DNA of 64,000 nucleotides from Alentia gelatinosa (GCA_950022655.1 OX465583.1:70567152-70631151), one strand, 5' to 3'. Positions 20,263 through 30,945 are shown, counted from the stretch's first letter. Notes: generated by a model from the letters alone, not told the origin. Translations and numbers: made by a program.

Positions 20263-20655
20263 TTATAACATTCCTAGAAACGGCTTCCTGTCAGAGATTT
20301 AAAGCGGCTTTGACTGTTGTGTGCCCAAATCGGATTACAATGGCTGCCACGACTAGAATAAGACAAATATGTTTTTGAGGTAAACATAATATAGAAACAG
20401 TATACCTATATTCATAATCCTCTGATATCTTACCAGTTTTGCCGGATGTTTAAATCTCGTTCTAAAAACTCTTTTTAAACGCCTCGCGAAAACGGGTTCG
20501 GAACCAGGAGATTACTCCACAGGAATACAGTTTCCCTATAATACTTAGTGAGAGCCAGTGAACGGTAGGTTAACCGTCGCCAACTGGTGTCTTATACTGT
20601 CTGTGTATTTGAGAGGGAGTCGACTCGGTGTTTACTGAATATACACTATGTGCTG
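20263..20655. other. Unassigned sequence
   Basis: No repeat is recognised. On the minus strand TTTGTCTTATTCTAG at about 20360 is a good acceptor followed by about 25 open codons in one frame. On the plus strand an ATGGCTGCCACGACTAG start lies in the same place. The two contradict, so no exon is called. Confidence 0.35.
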
Positions 20656-21142
20656 TAGACTTGATCAAGTCTTTGATTGTTTATGATTCAATAAAGCTTA
20701 AGATCCGTGAGTAAAGATAAAGTATGTTGCAGTGTGACTGGTCCAGGAATCAAACAGAGACTAAAGAAGAAACCAACAAGTTTAGGTCAAAGTTGTTGTT
20801 CTCCTCGAGTTTGATGTGGAGTGATATGAACGAGGCAAAGCCGAGTGAATATCATGTAGCATTTAATTGAGTTGGAGAACAACGTCCCTGACCAAAACGA
20901 GTTGCTTTCTGTCTTTGTCTCACCGCTGTACATACTAAAAGAATGGATGACACACAGGATAGAGACCATGGAGAACGGACTGCAATACTCGTAGGATCAT
21001 AGAGATCGATTTCTTAATGTTAAAGACAAATGTGGGTAGGATATATATATCAGCATTGAGAGGTGCAATAAAATATTGTTTGAAAAAAACTGTATCCCTG
21101 CAAGGAAGGGAGGATTAGATTGAGAGGTACAGGGACTGAAGC
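20656..21142. mobile_element. Family A MITE split by a B3 foldback
   Basis: TAGACTTGATCAAGTCTTTG at the left and GGTACAGGGACTGAAGCCAG at the right are the two family A ends. The expected internal GCAGTGTGACTGGTCCAGGA is followed not by the rest of A but by a B3 foldback (20765-21036). Confidence 0.65.
20765..21036 (+). mobile_element. Two-hairpin foldback, subfamily B3
   Basis: AAGAAGAAACCAACAAG, AGTTGTTGTTCTCC and GTTGGAGAACAACG arms around GAACGAGGCAAAGCCGAGTG, then GTCTCACCGCTGTACATAC and the second hairpin through ACCATGGAGAACGGACTGC. Confidence 0.8.
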
Positions 21143-21271
21143 CAGAAGTCAACCAAGAAAATCCTGGATATCAATCTCCAGGCAGATCTCCTGCCAAGTA
21201 ACATGCAGAAGGAACTCTGCATGGAGAGTGCTGGACAAGTGTGGACACTACGAGGGCTGTCTAGTGCGTAT

Positions 21272-21575
21272 TATCGTAAAACTGGATGAGGTTTAATCTT
21301 GTCCACCGTATTCCACGACTGGAGTTTGGCAAAGTGACTTCATGAGGCGAAGCCGAGTGAAGTCCGGAGCCAAAACTCCAGGAGTGGAAAGCGGTGGCCA
21401 AGATTAAAACGAATCAGGTTTTGATTTTATCCTACCCTATCTCCTCGATTTTGTAATATTACGTGATAACGGTGCTGTATGCCACTAGTGGCATATAAAA
21501 CTCTGTATGCCAGTCAGCGTGGCATACGGTAACCCAATGTTAAGCCAATGGGATTTTATATTAGGGGTAGGATAA
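21272..21575. mobile_element. Two-hairpin foldback, subfamily B5
   Basis: The first hairpin runs TCGTAAAACTGGATGAGGTT ... GATTAAAACGAATCAGG, with core TTCATGAGGCGAAGCCGAGT. The second is bounded by TTATCCTACCC and GGGGTAGGATAAT. Another copy starts at 63969 and runs off the window. Confidence 0.8.
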
Positions 21576-21584
21576 TTGTTGGAA

Positions 21585-21960
21585 CCAATCAGATCTTGTC
21601 AAACTGATGCTATAAATAGAACAATGGACCACATTATTCCTTTCACCCAGCGGCCTGACCAATATCAGCCGTGCTCTCTTTGACCTTCATGGATGAATCT
21701 CTTTACTCTGTGCCGTACCTCTGAAAGCAGACAGTTTGTAAACGGACTAGTGTAAGCTGTACTGTGATTGGTTTCGATGAATATGCACTAGACAGTGGTG
21801 CTACTACCAATTTGACCAGTCCCTGTATCGAGGAGATGAGTGGTGGGGTAGGTGGAGAGATACAGGGACTGGGGCCTGTATCACGGTGATGAGGGTTGGT
21901 GTAGGTGGAGGATATAGGGACTGGGGCAAGTCTACATGTGCTGCAGTATGTAGACAAGTA
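21585..21960. repeat. Dispersed repeat W and family A-like debris
   Basis: Reverse copy of 7735-7890 (ACCAATCAGATCTTGTCAAA, CAGCCGTGCTCTCTTTGACC), then repeated GATACAGGGACTGGGGCC segments like family A ends. Confidence 0.55.
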
Positions 21961-22211
21961 TTACCTTCTCCTAGTAACCCACGCCGTATCGACTCAGCTC
22001 AGGTCCTGCTTTTAATACCAGCACACTGTGACGAACGGAAACGGAGAAAAAATCCCAAATAAGATTTATCTACCAGATTAAAAACAGGAGGTAGAATAAA
22101 TCTGAATATCTAAAAAATTATATTGTTAGACTTCAGGTGTCGGACAGCCACAGGTATGATCTTACATTAATACAAATAAAAGATTTCTATTCAAATGCTG
22201 TGGGAGTTAGG

Positions 22212-22408
22212 TCATAAATCTAAGAAGGTGTGGACTGGTCGGCCACTTCCTAACGTTCCACTTCTACTGTAAGCCTCCAGTATTGGGCTTAAGAACTCGT
22301 TTCTCTGATACTTTCTTTCCGATCTCAAATAAGCTTCTTTGCGCTTCTCTTTAGGATTGACTTTGCATGTCTTGACTGTTAATAGGCTTGTTTTTGAATA
22401 GTAGGCTC
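22212..22408 (-). CDS. Candidate terminal exon, unknown protein
   Basis: On the minus strand AAATCTCTTGTTTATTGCAG is a textbook acceptor. From 22408 a frame entered with two bases is open for 64 residues to a TGA at 22212-22214. It begins AYYSKTSLLTVKTCKVNP, then a charged segment KEKRKEAYLRSERKYQRNE, and ends SGRPVHTFLDL. The charged lysine/arginine/glutamate composition and mixed codon use look like a real protein. It lies in one of the few repeat-free patches (22140-22460). No family is recognised. An ATTAAA-type signal lies about 200 bases downstream. Upstream exons, if real, would be beyond the 23-25 kb repeat. Confidence 0.38.
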
Positions 22409-22468
22409 CTGCAATAAACAAGAGATTTAACCATATTCGATGATAGATAGCTTACATTGATACATACT

Positions 22469-22990
22469 TTAAAGGCATATCGAACCATTCACAGCAGCGC
22501 CACCTGGTGATTTTTAAATAATGTCGATTAATAGTCAAAACTGGTTTCTTGAGATTCATTCTAATTATAATTGAGTAAATTTAACATTTTACCCAGGTTA
22601 TTCAATCTTAATAGGTAAAATAGGCCTATTTATATTTACTTGATTTACATAAGAAATGTACTGAAAAATACGGTTTTCTTCAATTCTTTCAAAAACAAGG
22701 ACGGTGACCCATGATTTTTAAAACCTAAATATGTAGTACTATATATGTATTATATTCTGTGAAAGTTTGAGGAAAATGACATGGGTTTTACTATGTGAAA
22801 AAATACTCTTTAGAATTTCTTTATATTCTTATATGAAATTATCAAAATATTGATCTATAAATCAAAAGCTAGCAGGGTGACCCCCGATTTCTAGGTGTTC
22901 CACAACACTTGGAGGTCATCATATTAAATTTTCGGGAAATTGACATGGGTTTTGATTTTCAAGCAAAATTGTCCGATATGCCTTCAAAGG
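22469..22990. mobile_element. Family J MITE, copy 1
   Basis: TTTAAAGGCATATCGAACC at one end and TTGTCCGATATGCCTTCAAA at the other. Internal CGCCACCTGGTGATTTTTAA and GACATGGGTTTTA are shared with 35622-36427. A further end (GGCGCCACCTGGTGATTTTC) continues to about 23090. Confidence 0.75.
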
Positions 22991-23116
22991 AATATCCTAT
23001 AATGCACGCAGGCGCCACCTGGTGATTTTCGAATATTTTAATTATCAGTCAAAATGGGTACTTTCTGATTCATTCTAGTTCTAAATGAATAGATAGACCG
23101 TACATAATTCTGCTGC

Positions 23117-23119
23117 CAT

Positions 23120-23184
<65 letters not shown>

Positions 23185-23190
23185 TCACAC

Positions 23191-23253
<63 letters not shown>
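23117..23253. repeat. TA microsatellite
   Basis: Two long TA runs separated by CACTCACACATT. Confidence 0.95.
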
Positions 23254-23258
<5 letters not shown>

Positions 23259-23679
23259 CAGAGGTCAGTAAGTGTAAAGTGGGATTCACACGATGGGATT
23301 CACATACCTCACAGATATTTTCCCTGCAATTGTCGGCGACAATTACTTGTAACAAGGTACAAAGTCCCATGAGATTTTGATTTTAAACATGTTTAAAATC
23401 TATAAGGTCATATTGGTGAGACAAATGGACCTGTTGTGTCTAAGTACCTGCCCTAGCCAAGAGGAGGCCAGCAAGCATTATTACATGTTTGTAACACCCC
23501 TAACCTCAAGGGTACTTGAGTCCCAGGGTGAGTGTTCACTGTAACTATGTGTGAGATTATATATATATACCATGTGTGTCCTTCCATGTGAATCGAACTC
23601 ACCATTTTCCCTTGAGACTGATAAAAGCACTTTGCCATGAGAATTTTGCACCAACTGAGAACTATCTGAGACAAAGGGA

Positions 23680-24210
23680 AAGGTGTGAAGTACACCTGTC
23701 TCAGGTGCATTAGTCTCTACATGTGAATCCCGCTTTGGACTAAGGGAAAGGTGTGAAGTACACCTGTCTCAGGTACATTAGTCTCCCGCTGTAGGAATCC
23801 CGCTTTAGACTAGGGGAAAGGTGTGAAGTACACCTGTCTCAGGTACATTAGTCTCCCGCTGTAGGAATCCCGCTTTAGACTAGGGGAAAGGTGTGAAGTA
23901 CACCTGTCTCAGGTATATTAGTCTCCCGCTGTAGGAATCCCGCTTTAGACTAAGGGGAAAGGTGTGAAGTATACCTGTCTCAGGTATATTAGTCTCCCGC
24001 TGTAGGAATCCCGCTTTAGACTAGGGGAAAGGTGTGAAGTACACCTGTCTCAGGTATTAGTCTCCCGCTGTAGGAATCCCGCTTTAGACTAGGGGAAAGG
24101 TGTGAAGTACACCTGTCTCAGGTGCATTAGTCTCTACATGTGAATCCCGCTTTGGACTAAGGGAAAGGTGTGAAGTACACCTGTCTCAGGTACATTAGTC
24201 TCCCGCTGTA
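23680..24210. repeat. 70-bp tandem array, left block
   Basis: Units GGTGTGAAGTACACCTGTCT, CAGGTACATTAGTCTCCCGC, TGTAGGAATCCCGCTTTAGA. GTGTGAAGTA occurs at 23681, 23751, 23821, 23891, 23962, 24032, 24100 and 24169. Each unit contains the palindrome AGGTGTGAAGTACACCT. Confidence 0.93.
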
Positions 24211-24788
24211 GGAATCCCACTTAAAATGGGATTCACACGGTGGGACAAATGGACCTGAGACTGGTGTACTTCACACCTTTGCACCAGTCGGCTACTATTT
24301 CCAACTGGGAACAAAGTTTCACAGATTGGGGTGTTCTACAGTCTCAGGGGAACATGGCGGATTCAATTCACATGAGAAGATTTAACAGGTACATAGTCTC
24401 AACCCTACACCCCTACACAGGGTACACAGGGTACACAGGGTACACAGTCGCCGACTCAGGGTACTTCCCCGTGTGAATAGGTGTTATTTGAGACCGCTGA
24501 GACTCACAGATTGGGGGAGAACGTGTGAAATACATTTGTCTCACCAAAATGGCCCTCTAAATTTAAAACCTGTTTAAAGTCAAAATCTCATGAGATTCTG
24601 TTCCTTGTTAGGGGCGATTGTCGCCGACAATTGCAAGAGAAAAAAGTTGTCTCAGCAAAATGAAAGCCTGTCATTCACACGAGGAGATTGTGTTCCAGTA
24701 CCGAATCTTAACAGGATTTGTCTCAGACAAACGGCCTGTGAGGTACATGAATCCCACCGTGTGAATCCCGTTTTAGGCTACGGAAAAG

Positions 24789-25530
24789 GTGTGAAGTACA
24801 CCTGTCTCAGGTATTAGTCTCCCGCTGTAGGAATCCCGCTTTAGACTAGGGGAAAGGTGTGAAGTACACCTGTCTCAGGTGCATTAGTCTCTACATGTGA
24901 ATCCCGCTTTGGCCTAAGGGAAAGGTGTGAAGTACACCTGTCCCAGGTACATTAGTCTCCCGCTGTAGGAATCCCGCTTTAGACTAGGGGAAAGGTGTGA
25001 AGTACACCTGTCTCAGGTACATTAGTCTCCCGCTGTAGGAATCCCGCTTTAGACTAGGGGAAAGGTGTGAAGTACACCTGTCTCAGGTATATTAGTCTCC
25101 CGCTGTAGGAATCCCGCTTTAGACTAGGGGAAAGGTGTGAAGTACACCTGTCTCAGGTATATTAGTCTCCCGCTGTAGGAATCCCGCTTTAGACTAGGGG
25201 AAAGGTGTGAAGTACACCTGTCTCAGGTACATTAGTCTCCCGCTGTAGGAATCCCGCTTTAGGCTAGGGAAAAGGTGTGAAGTACACCTGTCTCTGGTAC
25301 ATTAGTCTCCCGCTGTAGGAATCCCGCTTTAGACTAGGGGAAAGGTGTGAAGTACACCTGTCTCAGGTATATTAGTCTCCCGCTGTAGGAATCCCGCTTT
25401 AGGCTAGGGAAAAGGTGTTAAGTCCAACCGTCTCGGGTGCATTAGTCTCTAGTGTGAATCCCCCTAAAGGAAAGTTGTCTGAGACTAGGGGAAATGTGTG
25501 AAGTACACCTGTCTTAGGTGCATTAGTCTC
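24789..25530. repeat. 70-bp tandem array, right block
   Basis: The same unit as the left block and in the same orientation, 10-11 copies at 68-70-bp spacing from 24789. It decays after 25400. Confidence 0.93.
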
Positions 25531-25627
25531 TATGTGTGAATCCCGCTTTAGAACAATGTGCACAGATGTATGATAATGATGTTCGCATGGGGAAAGTTGT
25601 AAAAACCATCGGAATGGCGTCATATAG

Positions 25628-25770
25628 GCAATATTTCCTCTCTATCCTTCACTACTGATGGTGGGTACTTGATTATGGCTCGTTGTCCTAAAAACCTGGA
25701 ACACCTGACTGCGATGACAGATTATCAGAAACATGAACTGGCCAAGAGACTCATTAATAACATGGAATAA
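25628..25770 (+). CDS. Candidate terminal exon, unknown protein (possibly beta-propeller-like)
   Basis: From the AG at 25626-25627 (or slightly upstream; the frame is open from about 25600) one frame runs 46 residues to TAA at 25768-25770. It begins NISSLSFTTDGGYLIMAR and continues CPKNLEHLTAMTDYQKHE and LAKRLINNME. Codon use is natural (CTG, GAA, GCC, AAG, CTC) and unlike the surrounding repeats. An AATAAA lies at 25849-25854, correctly placed for a 3' end. The ISSLSF-x-DG-YL pattern is reminiscent of a WD40 blade strand, but this is a weak resemblance and I do not name a family. An overlapping frame at 25566-25658 is also open, so a frameshifted pseudogene is possible. Confidence 0.42.
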
Positions 25771-25900
25771 TCACTGCTGATGTTTGATGTCGCAGTAAAA
25801 ATGTAGGTAAAGAGGGAAAGGGAGTAGACCATGTACGTAATTAGAGGTAATAAACTGGAGTCCCGCGGTACTGCGTGGAGAGGAATGCAGTTTGATAAGA

Positions 25901-26319
25901 GGGGCATCCACCAACCACAACCAGGCTACGACAAGCGGAGACAAGAAAGTTCAAATCAGCACTTGTCGCGGCCTTGTCATAATATGGGGGGCTTTATGAC
26001 AGCATTGTCGGAGGGTGTCGGGAAGTGCATGCTCCACCAAAATTTACTATCGTAGATCTCTGCGACACACTCCCTACATGCCATGACACTCCAGGACAAG
26101 GGTCCAGTCGTGGGAAAAATCTAACATGCTCGATATTGTCGTAACCTTGTCGGAAGGCTCCGGACAAGCTTCCAATTGTGGCATTGTGGTGGCCTTGTCA
26201 TAGACTCTTGTCAGGATCTGGGGTCCACCAACCAGGACAAGCCTTCCAATCATAGGCCAATCGTGGGCCTTGTCGGGAAGCCATTGTCATAGCCTTGTCG
26301 TGGTTGGTGGACGTCCCCC
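25901..26319. mobile_element. Family H MITE, copy 1
   Basis: Long terminal inverted repeats GGCATCCACCAACCACAACC and GTGGTTGGTGGACGTCCCCC continuing through ACAAGGCTACGACAAG. The body has CCACCAAAATTTACTATCGT and ACAAGGGTCCAGTCGTGGGA. Copies at 38785 and 56737. Confidence 0.88.
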
Positions 26320-26389
26320 TTAATGCAGTGTTTCCACATGCCGGCTAAAAACCCACAGATAATTTTCAGGCTGTACAAAAGTCGGTTAC

Positions 26390-26670
26390 TCTTTCTCCTT
26401 ATGAAAGGTCAGTGGTACATAATCAGTGACCTGCACTGCAAATATTCACTGGACGCTCACTGACTTTTTGGTAGTAAAATGCAGAGCATCACTAATTGAT
26501 TCAATATGCTTTGATTTTGTCAGTGGGTCCAGAAGTCGGTCAGGGGTGCCATATTGCATAAGGTAGGAGAGAAATATCGTTGACCATTTTGGTTTCCACC
26601 TGACGATTATTGCACTAAATGTCTCGCATAATCGGTCGGTGGTACGAAATGCCATAATCGGTGGTCATTA
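26390..26670. mobile_element. Degenerate family I MITE
   Basis: Diverged relative of 48281-48587: TCAGTGGGTCCAGAAGTCGG, TAATCGGTCGGTGGTACG, ATTGGCTGG. The ends are unclear. Confidence 0.45.
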
Positions 26671-26954
26671 TTGGCTGGAGGAAATGCTGAACAAGCTTTT
26701 TCCCATCAGCAGACTATTCGCCATCAATCTGCAGTCTGGAACCATAGGTCAGTTTTCCGTGTACACAAATGCAAGATAGGTAAATGAAAATAATGATTTG
26801 CTGTTGAATAAACATCCAACGAGGATTGACCAGTCTCATTCCAGTCTGTTGCACATGCAAGGAGGGCCACTCAGACAATTTAGATGACTTATTCTTTTGT
26901 ATAGAAACCAATGTAATTCATCACAATAGGGATGTAGTGACCAGAGCTTCACGA

Positions 26955-27248
26955 TAGAGGAAACCAATGAAAGTTTAGGGTCAGAGCTTGTATCACATCG
27001 AGTTTGAATCGTGTAGTAATCCACAAGGCAAAGCTGCGTGAATTGTGTAGCGATTCAAACGAGATGGGATTGAGCTCTGACCCTAAACTTGAATCGGTTT
27101 CTGAATTTATCTCACCCTTCACATTGACTAATGAGCAAATATTTGTGCCATAATCCCCCATTGGATATTTTCCCTAAATATCTCATGGACATTGGATACG
27201 AATACCCAATGTTTAGCCTATGGAGAAAAAATACCAGGCCTGAGATAA
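26955..27248 (+). mobile_element. Two-hairpin foldback, subfamily B2
   Basis: AGAGGAAACCAATGAAAGTT, GGGTCAGAGCTTG, core CACAAGGCAAAGCTGCGTG, TTTATCTCACCCTTCACATT, ending CAGGCCTGAGATAAGTATA. Confidence 0.85.
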
Positions 27249-27531
27249 GTATATCACAGCATAGGAGCAGGATTCAAACTCGATGGTAAACACAAGGATA
27301 CTGATCTGGCAACTCTTCAACTATGTTCATCTTCCACATAATATGTGTTACATGACTTTGACTTTCCCCAGGGGCCAGGTTAGACACACCAAGATGTGAA
27401 ATATGGCATCACTTGTGGTCGACCTTCACACAAGGCATGCCTCATGTTCATCTACACCGAGATTTCAAGGTCAAACGTTCGCTTGCTCGTAACTTAGTGC
27501 ATTTTTTATGTTCACAAGTATGTTGTTAAGG
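27249..27531. other. Unassigned sequence with a possible exon start
   Basis: At 27354 the tract GACTTTGACTTTCCCCAG is acceptor-like and one plus-strand frame is open for about 51 codons after it, to the TAA at 27528. The sequence (TTTCAAGGTCAAACG) also resembles dispersed repeats. Not called as an exon. Confidence 0.3.
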
Positions 27532-27702
27532 CATCCCTCTCCTAAGATCTCACACTCTCTAAGTCGTATTCTGTACAAGGTTCTCACTGCGCTCAATGGC
27601 TCAAAGAGATCATAGGAATCTTTGCATTGCATTGATGTACGTCTTTAGCACGAGAGGCAGGCCAGTGGATTCTCAAGGCTCTAAGCCCAGTTCTTATGAG
27701 AG
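27532..27702. mobile_element. Family C MITE, rearranged copy
   Basis: CATCCCTCTCCTAAGATCTC, ACACTCTCTAAGTCGTATTC, then an internal deletion joining to CATAGGAATCTTTGCATTGC and GATTCTCAAGGCTCTAAGCC. Truncated at the right. Confidence 0.7.
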
Positions 27703-27734
27703 ACATGCACAAGAATATGTCACTGAGTTTTAAG

Positions 27735-27965
27735 CGGGATTCACACGATGGGATTCATGTACCTCACAGGGTGTTTTTCTGAGACAATCCTGCTGAGATT
27801 CATGTACTGGAACACAATTTCTTTGTCTAAATCATAGGGTTTCATTTCCCTTAGACATATTTTTCCCCCTGTAATTGTTAAAGACATTTCCCCCTAAAAA
27901 GGAACAGAATCGCATGAGATTTTGAACCCTGTGAGGTACATGAATCCCACCATGTGAATTCAACT
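27735..27965. mobile_element. Family E element, short copy
   Basis: TTAAGCGGGATTCACACGAT to ACCATGTGAATTCAACTTTA with TA flanks. Contains GGTGTTTTTCTGAGACAATC and no 70-bp array. Confidence 0.75.
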
Positions 27966-28109
27966 TTACAAGGAACAGAATCGCATGAGATTTTCCCACC
28001 GTATGAATATCACTCTTATCTTCATACCAGATATCTAACTATGACAACTGAAAGTATATTTACTTCCATTCATATATTCACAAGATTTGTTCATGGTTCT
28101 GATCTGAGG

Positions 28110-28200
28110 GTCGTACTCTCCGCGTGGTTGATGCGAAGTAATAGCTGAGCGAATGCGAGGATATTGTGTAGTGTCAAATACGAGGAGAATACAACCATGC
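28110..28200. mobile_element. Foldback hairpin, subfamily B4
   Basis: CGTACTCTCCGCGTGGTTGA ... ATACGAGGAGAATACAACC with core TAATAGCTGAGCGAATGCGA. Confidence 0.6.
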
Positions 28201-29002
28201 AGATCAAAATCATAGTAATGTTATATTAATCAATCAGCAATCTGATTATAAGTTATCAAAGAAAAGAAAATCGCAGCCACTCTTATACACTACTCTGCAC
28301 GCTAGGAGAATGCAGCTTTCCTTAATCTACTCAGTAGCGATCTGTAAGCTCTAAAGGTCTCATATGCAGACTCTGTATTTTGTGGATAATACTTGATCAT
28401 TTTTTTGTTGTTTATTAGCTCACAAACTCATCACATGGATGGTCTTCCATTTATGGCGTTTTACGTACACTCTTTACAATCTAACTTTATATCTTAGTAT
28501 TTGTGTACAATACATTACGGTAAATCATGTTAGTTATCATGTAATATAATGAATAGTACCCATCACCAGATGATACATGGGGAAAAAATGACTAGGGGTG
28601 AAAAAAAATTGAAAATACGACACACCATGCGAGAGTGACTACCAGCAATATGTTTGGGTTTTTTTCATTTTTGTATTATCAAATTCTGAATACTTAGAAG
28701 CTATTATAACATATTATTAGTTGTCCTCTCCGTACATCACTGATTGATAAATTCCACAAGATTACAATAATAACTTGATCAACCCATATCGTCTTTCATT
28801 CAAATCAGTCAATAAACTTCATCCATGTACCATTCGTGAATATATTCCAGCACAAAAACCTCTCCACCTCTGGTTGGTAAATAACGCTTGTATGCTGTTA
28901 GTTCCGCTGCTGTCCCCAGGGTGGCACCACCTGGTGCTCCTGTCACCTGCGGCAGAGTTCTGCAGTGAACTAAATATACATGTTGTTAATCAGTGTGCAC
29001 AT
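28201..29002. other. Unassigned AT-rich sequence
   Basis: No gene. 28905-28965 has GGTGGCACCACCTGGTGCTC, similar to the family J end. Confidence 0.4.
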
Positions 29003-29300
29003 TAGAATTGCTCAAGTCTTTAATAATGAACATTCATTAAATCATTTATTAAATGATCAAACACAATCAGAATAAAGTTCGTTATAGTATGTATCCTTCT
29101 TTGACTGGCCCATGATTCAAAGACTTGTCCAGTAGGAACAGGTCCTCTTGTATATGTCCCCCCAGTAGCTCCCTGTAACCCTACACCTCCTCCTACTCCT
29201 CCCCTCCTCCTCCTCCTCCAGTTTTCTGGCTGCCTGTGTTGTCATCTATAGCAATACATTTCGCCTGCTCCTGACTGTGACCTGATTGAGATCAAGTACT
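29003..29300. repeat. Family A fragment and debris
   Basis: AGAATTGCTCAAGTCTTTAA and GGCCCATGATTCAAAGACTT as at 4962-5160, then CT-rich sequence also seen at 5520. Confidence 0.55.
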
Positions 29301-29424
29301 ACATTCTAATAAATCATCTTTCATCTTGTGTAAGGTAGCTATTACTTCATTTTTTATTATATTTTATTGTAAACAAGTAGAAAGTAGAAAAAAGGTATTT
29401 TGGAATCTTGTGAGGGAGAGAGGC

Positions 29425-29600
29425 ACTCTCCTAGCAGAGACCCTGCTGGGAGAGTGGAGAGAGGTTGTGCTTGTAATACTTGCAACACCAAATAAGCGGG
29501 GAACCAGCGAAAGTCTAAAGTCGTGTGAGTTAGAGGGAACCAGTCTAAAATGTATGTTACTCTCCTGCCAGACCTTTTGTACTGCTTGGAGAGTATGTTA
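29425..29600. repeat. Repeat V-related fragment
   Basis: CACTCTCCTAGCAGAGACCC and CTGCTGGGAGAGTGGAGAG. The CTCTCCTAGCAGAGATC word also starts the repeats at 54862 and 58908. Confidence 0.45.
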
Positions 29601-29689
29601 TTTCATAATCTCGATTATGATTGATTATGTTTGAGGCGCACACCGCAGATACCGTAATTTAACCCAACCAACCTTGTAAGGCTCATTTC

Positions 29690-29873
29690 CATTGGCCTAC
29701 GAAAATGGCATAGATTTTTTAGTTCTCCTTAAAGCCCATTCCCATTGGTCATCACCGATATACAGTCAGGCACCTCCCACGGAACTTTATCACTGACGAG
29801 GCAAAATGGAAATGGGCTATTAGAAGAACTCATAAAATCTACACCGTTTTCGTCATCCAATGGAAACGGGCCT
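29690..29873. mobile_element. Family I MITE, short copy
   Basis: CTCATTTCCATTGGCCTACG to TCATCCAATGGAAACGGGCC with internal CATCACCGATATACAGTCAG. Confidence 0.8.
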
Positions 29874-30047
29874 TTTTTCTGAACAAAGTGGAGGCAGAGG
29901 TGGAGCCCAATCTAGGTTATGTTTTGACAGCACCACTGGTCAAGCGGTGCCCATAGGCTACATGTAAACCTGAAGTAGAAGGCAGTTAAAAGGGAGGTTT
30001 GTTAATAAAACTGTCTTCGAGTGTCAAGTTCTAGAGGAAATGCTGTC

Positions 30048-30206
30048 ATGTCTCACGGATTTATCGTGAGACATCCATGTACAGGTTTGGTCAATTTCCT
30101 CTCTGTCATTTTGATTGTGGCTACAATTGACATCCATATACAACGGATGATGAGATATGGACCAAGAATTGCAAGCAAAATAAGGAAAACATATACAGAA
30201 CAATAG
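30048..30206 (+). CDS. Candidate small coding segment, unknown
   Basis: From the ATG at 30048 a frame is open for 52 residues to a TAG at 30204-30206. It begins MSHGFIVRHPCTGLVNFLSV and has a hydrophobic core FLSVILIVATIDIHI followed by a basic tail (RIASKIRKTYTEQ), like a C-terminal membrane anchor. The frame is open further upstream to about 30006, so it could be part of a terminal exon with an acceptor near TCTTCGAG or TTCTAG. The perfect stem TGTCTCACG / CGTGAGACA lies inside it (30050-30073), which instead favours a non-coding repeat. Weak. Confidence 0.18.
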   Translation: MSHGFIVRHPCTGLVNFLSVILIVATIDIHIQRMMRYGPRIASKIRKTYTEQ

Positions 30207-30380
30207 GGATTAGCTTTTGGCCTCCTGAGAAGATTCGTGTTTGTTCAAGGGGAAAATTCCGGTGGAGATTCAGGGTAAGATTATATCAATGATGCTCAAA
30301 AAATGACAAAATTTACCACCTGAGACCCCAGACGGGGTCCTGCGCAGCCCCCCACTCCCCCCTCCCCCGGATTTTCTGTC

Positions 30381-30629
30381 TCCGTTCAATATCGAGTTTG
30401 GAGAGCAAAGTAATATGACCGAGGCAATAACCGAGTTAATAATCCAAGGCGCTCCAAATAAGATGGTGAACGGGCACTCAGACCAAACTCGAATATGTTT
30501 CTGGTTTTATCTTATCTTGGAAATAGATATCTGTATTTCTCCCATTGAGTATGAGTAACCATACTCGCAAGCATGTCGAGTACGGGTTCCTAATTTTAAG
30601 CCTATGGACGTATATTCCAGGCTAAGATA
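30381..30629. mobile_element. Two-hairpin foldback, subfamily B1
   Basis: GAGTTTGGAGAGC and GGCGCTCCAAAT arms around ACCGAGGCAATAACCGAGTT, CAGACCAAACTCG, then TATCTTATCTTGG to ATTCCAGGCTAAGATA. Confidence 0.8.
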
Positions 30630-30644
30630 ATAAGTGAGATATTA

Positions 30645-30928
30645 TAGAGGAAATCTATGAATGTTTAGGGTCAGAGCTCATATCTCATCGAGTTTGAATT
30701 GCGTAGTAATACACAAAGCAAAGCTGTGTGAATTACATAGCAACTCGAACAAGATGGGATCGAGCTCTGACACTCAACTTGAATAGGTTTCTGACTTTTT
30801 CTCACCCTTCACATTGACTAATTGGCAAACCTCTGTGACATAATCCCCCATTGACTTTTTTTTCTGAAACTCAGTGGGCGTTCCCAATGTTAAGTCTAAG
30901 GGTAAAAAAATTCCAGGAGTGAGCTAAA
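30645..30928 (+). mobile_element. Two-hairpin foldback, subfamily B2
   Basis: AGAGGAAATCTATGAATGTT, GGGTCAGAGCTCA, core CACAAAGCAAAGCTGTGTGA, then TTCTCACCCTTCACATTG and AATTCCAGGAGTGAGCTAAA. Confidence 0.82.
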
Positions 30929-30945
30929 TTCACTATAAGCACAGT

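Larger units (their letters stand above)
23275..25551. mobile_element. Family E composite element, about 2.3 kb
   Basis: Ends TAAAGTGGGATTCACAC and GTGTGAATCCCGCTTTA are inverted repeats with flanking TA. Inside are two arrays of a 70-bp unit (8 and about 11 copies) around an inverted segment (24200-24790) carrying GGCGACAATTACTTG / GTCGCCGACAATTGC and TTGTCTCAGACAAAC. Two shorter relatives are at 27735 and 43435. No coding capacity. Confidence 0.75.

Noticed and set aside
27354..27530. Exon after GACTTTGACTTTCCCCAG with about 51 open codons
   Set aside because: The sequence resembles dispersed non-coding repeat text (TTTCAAGGTCAAACG), with no donor or poly(A) signal. Kept only as a note.
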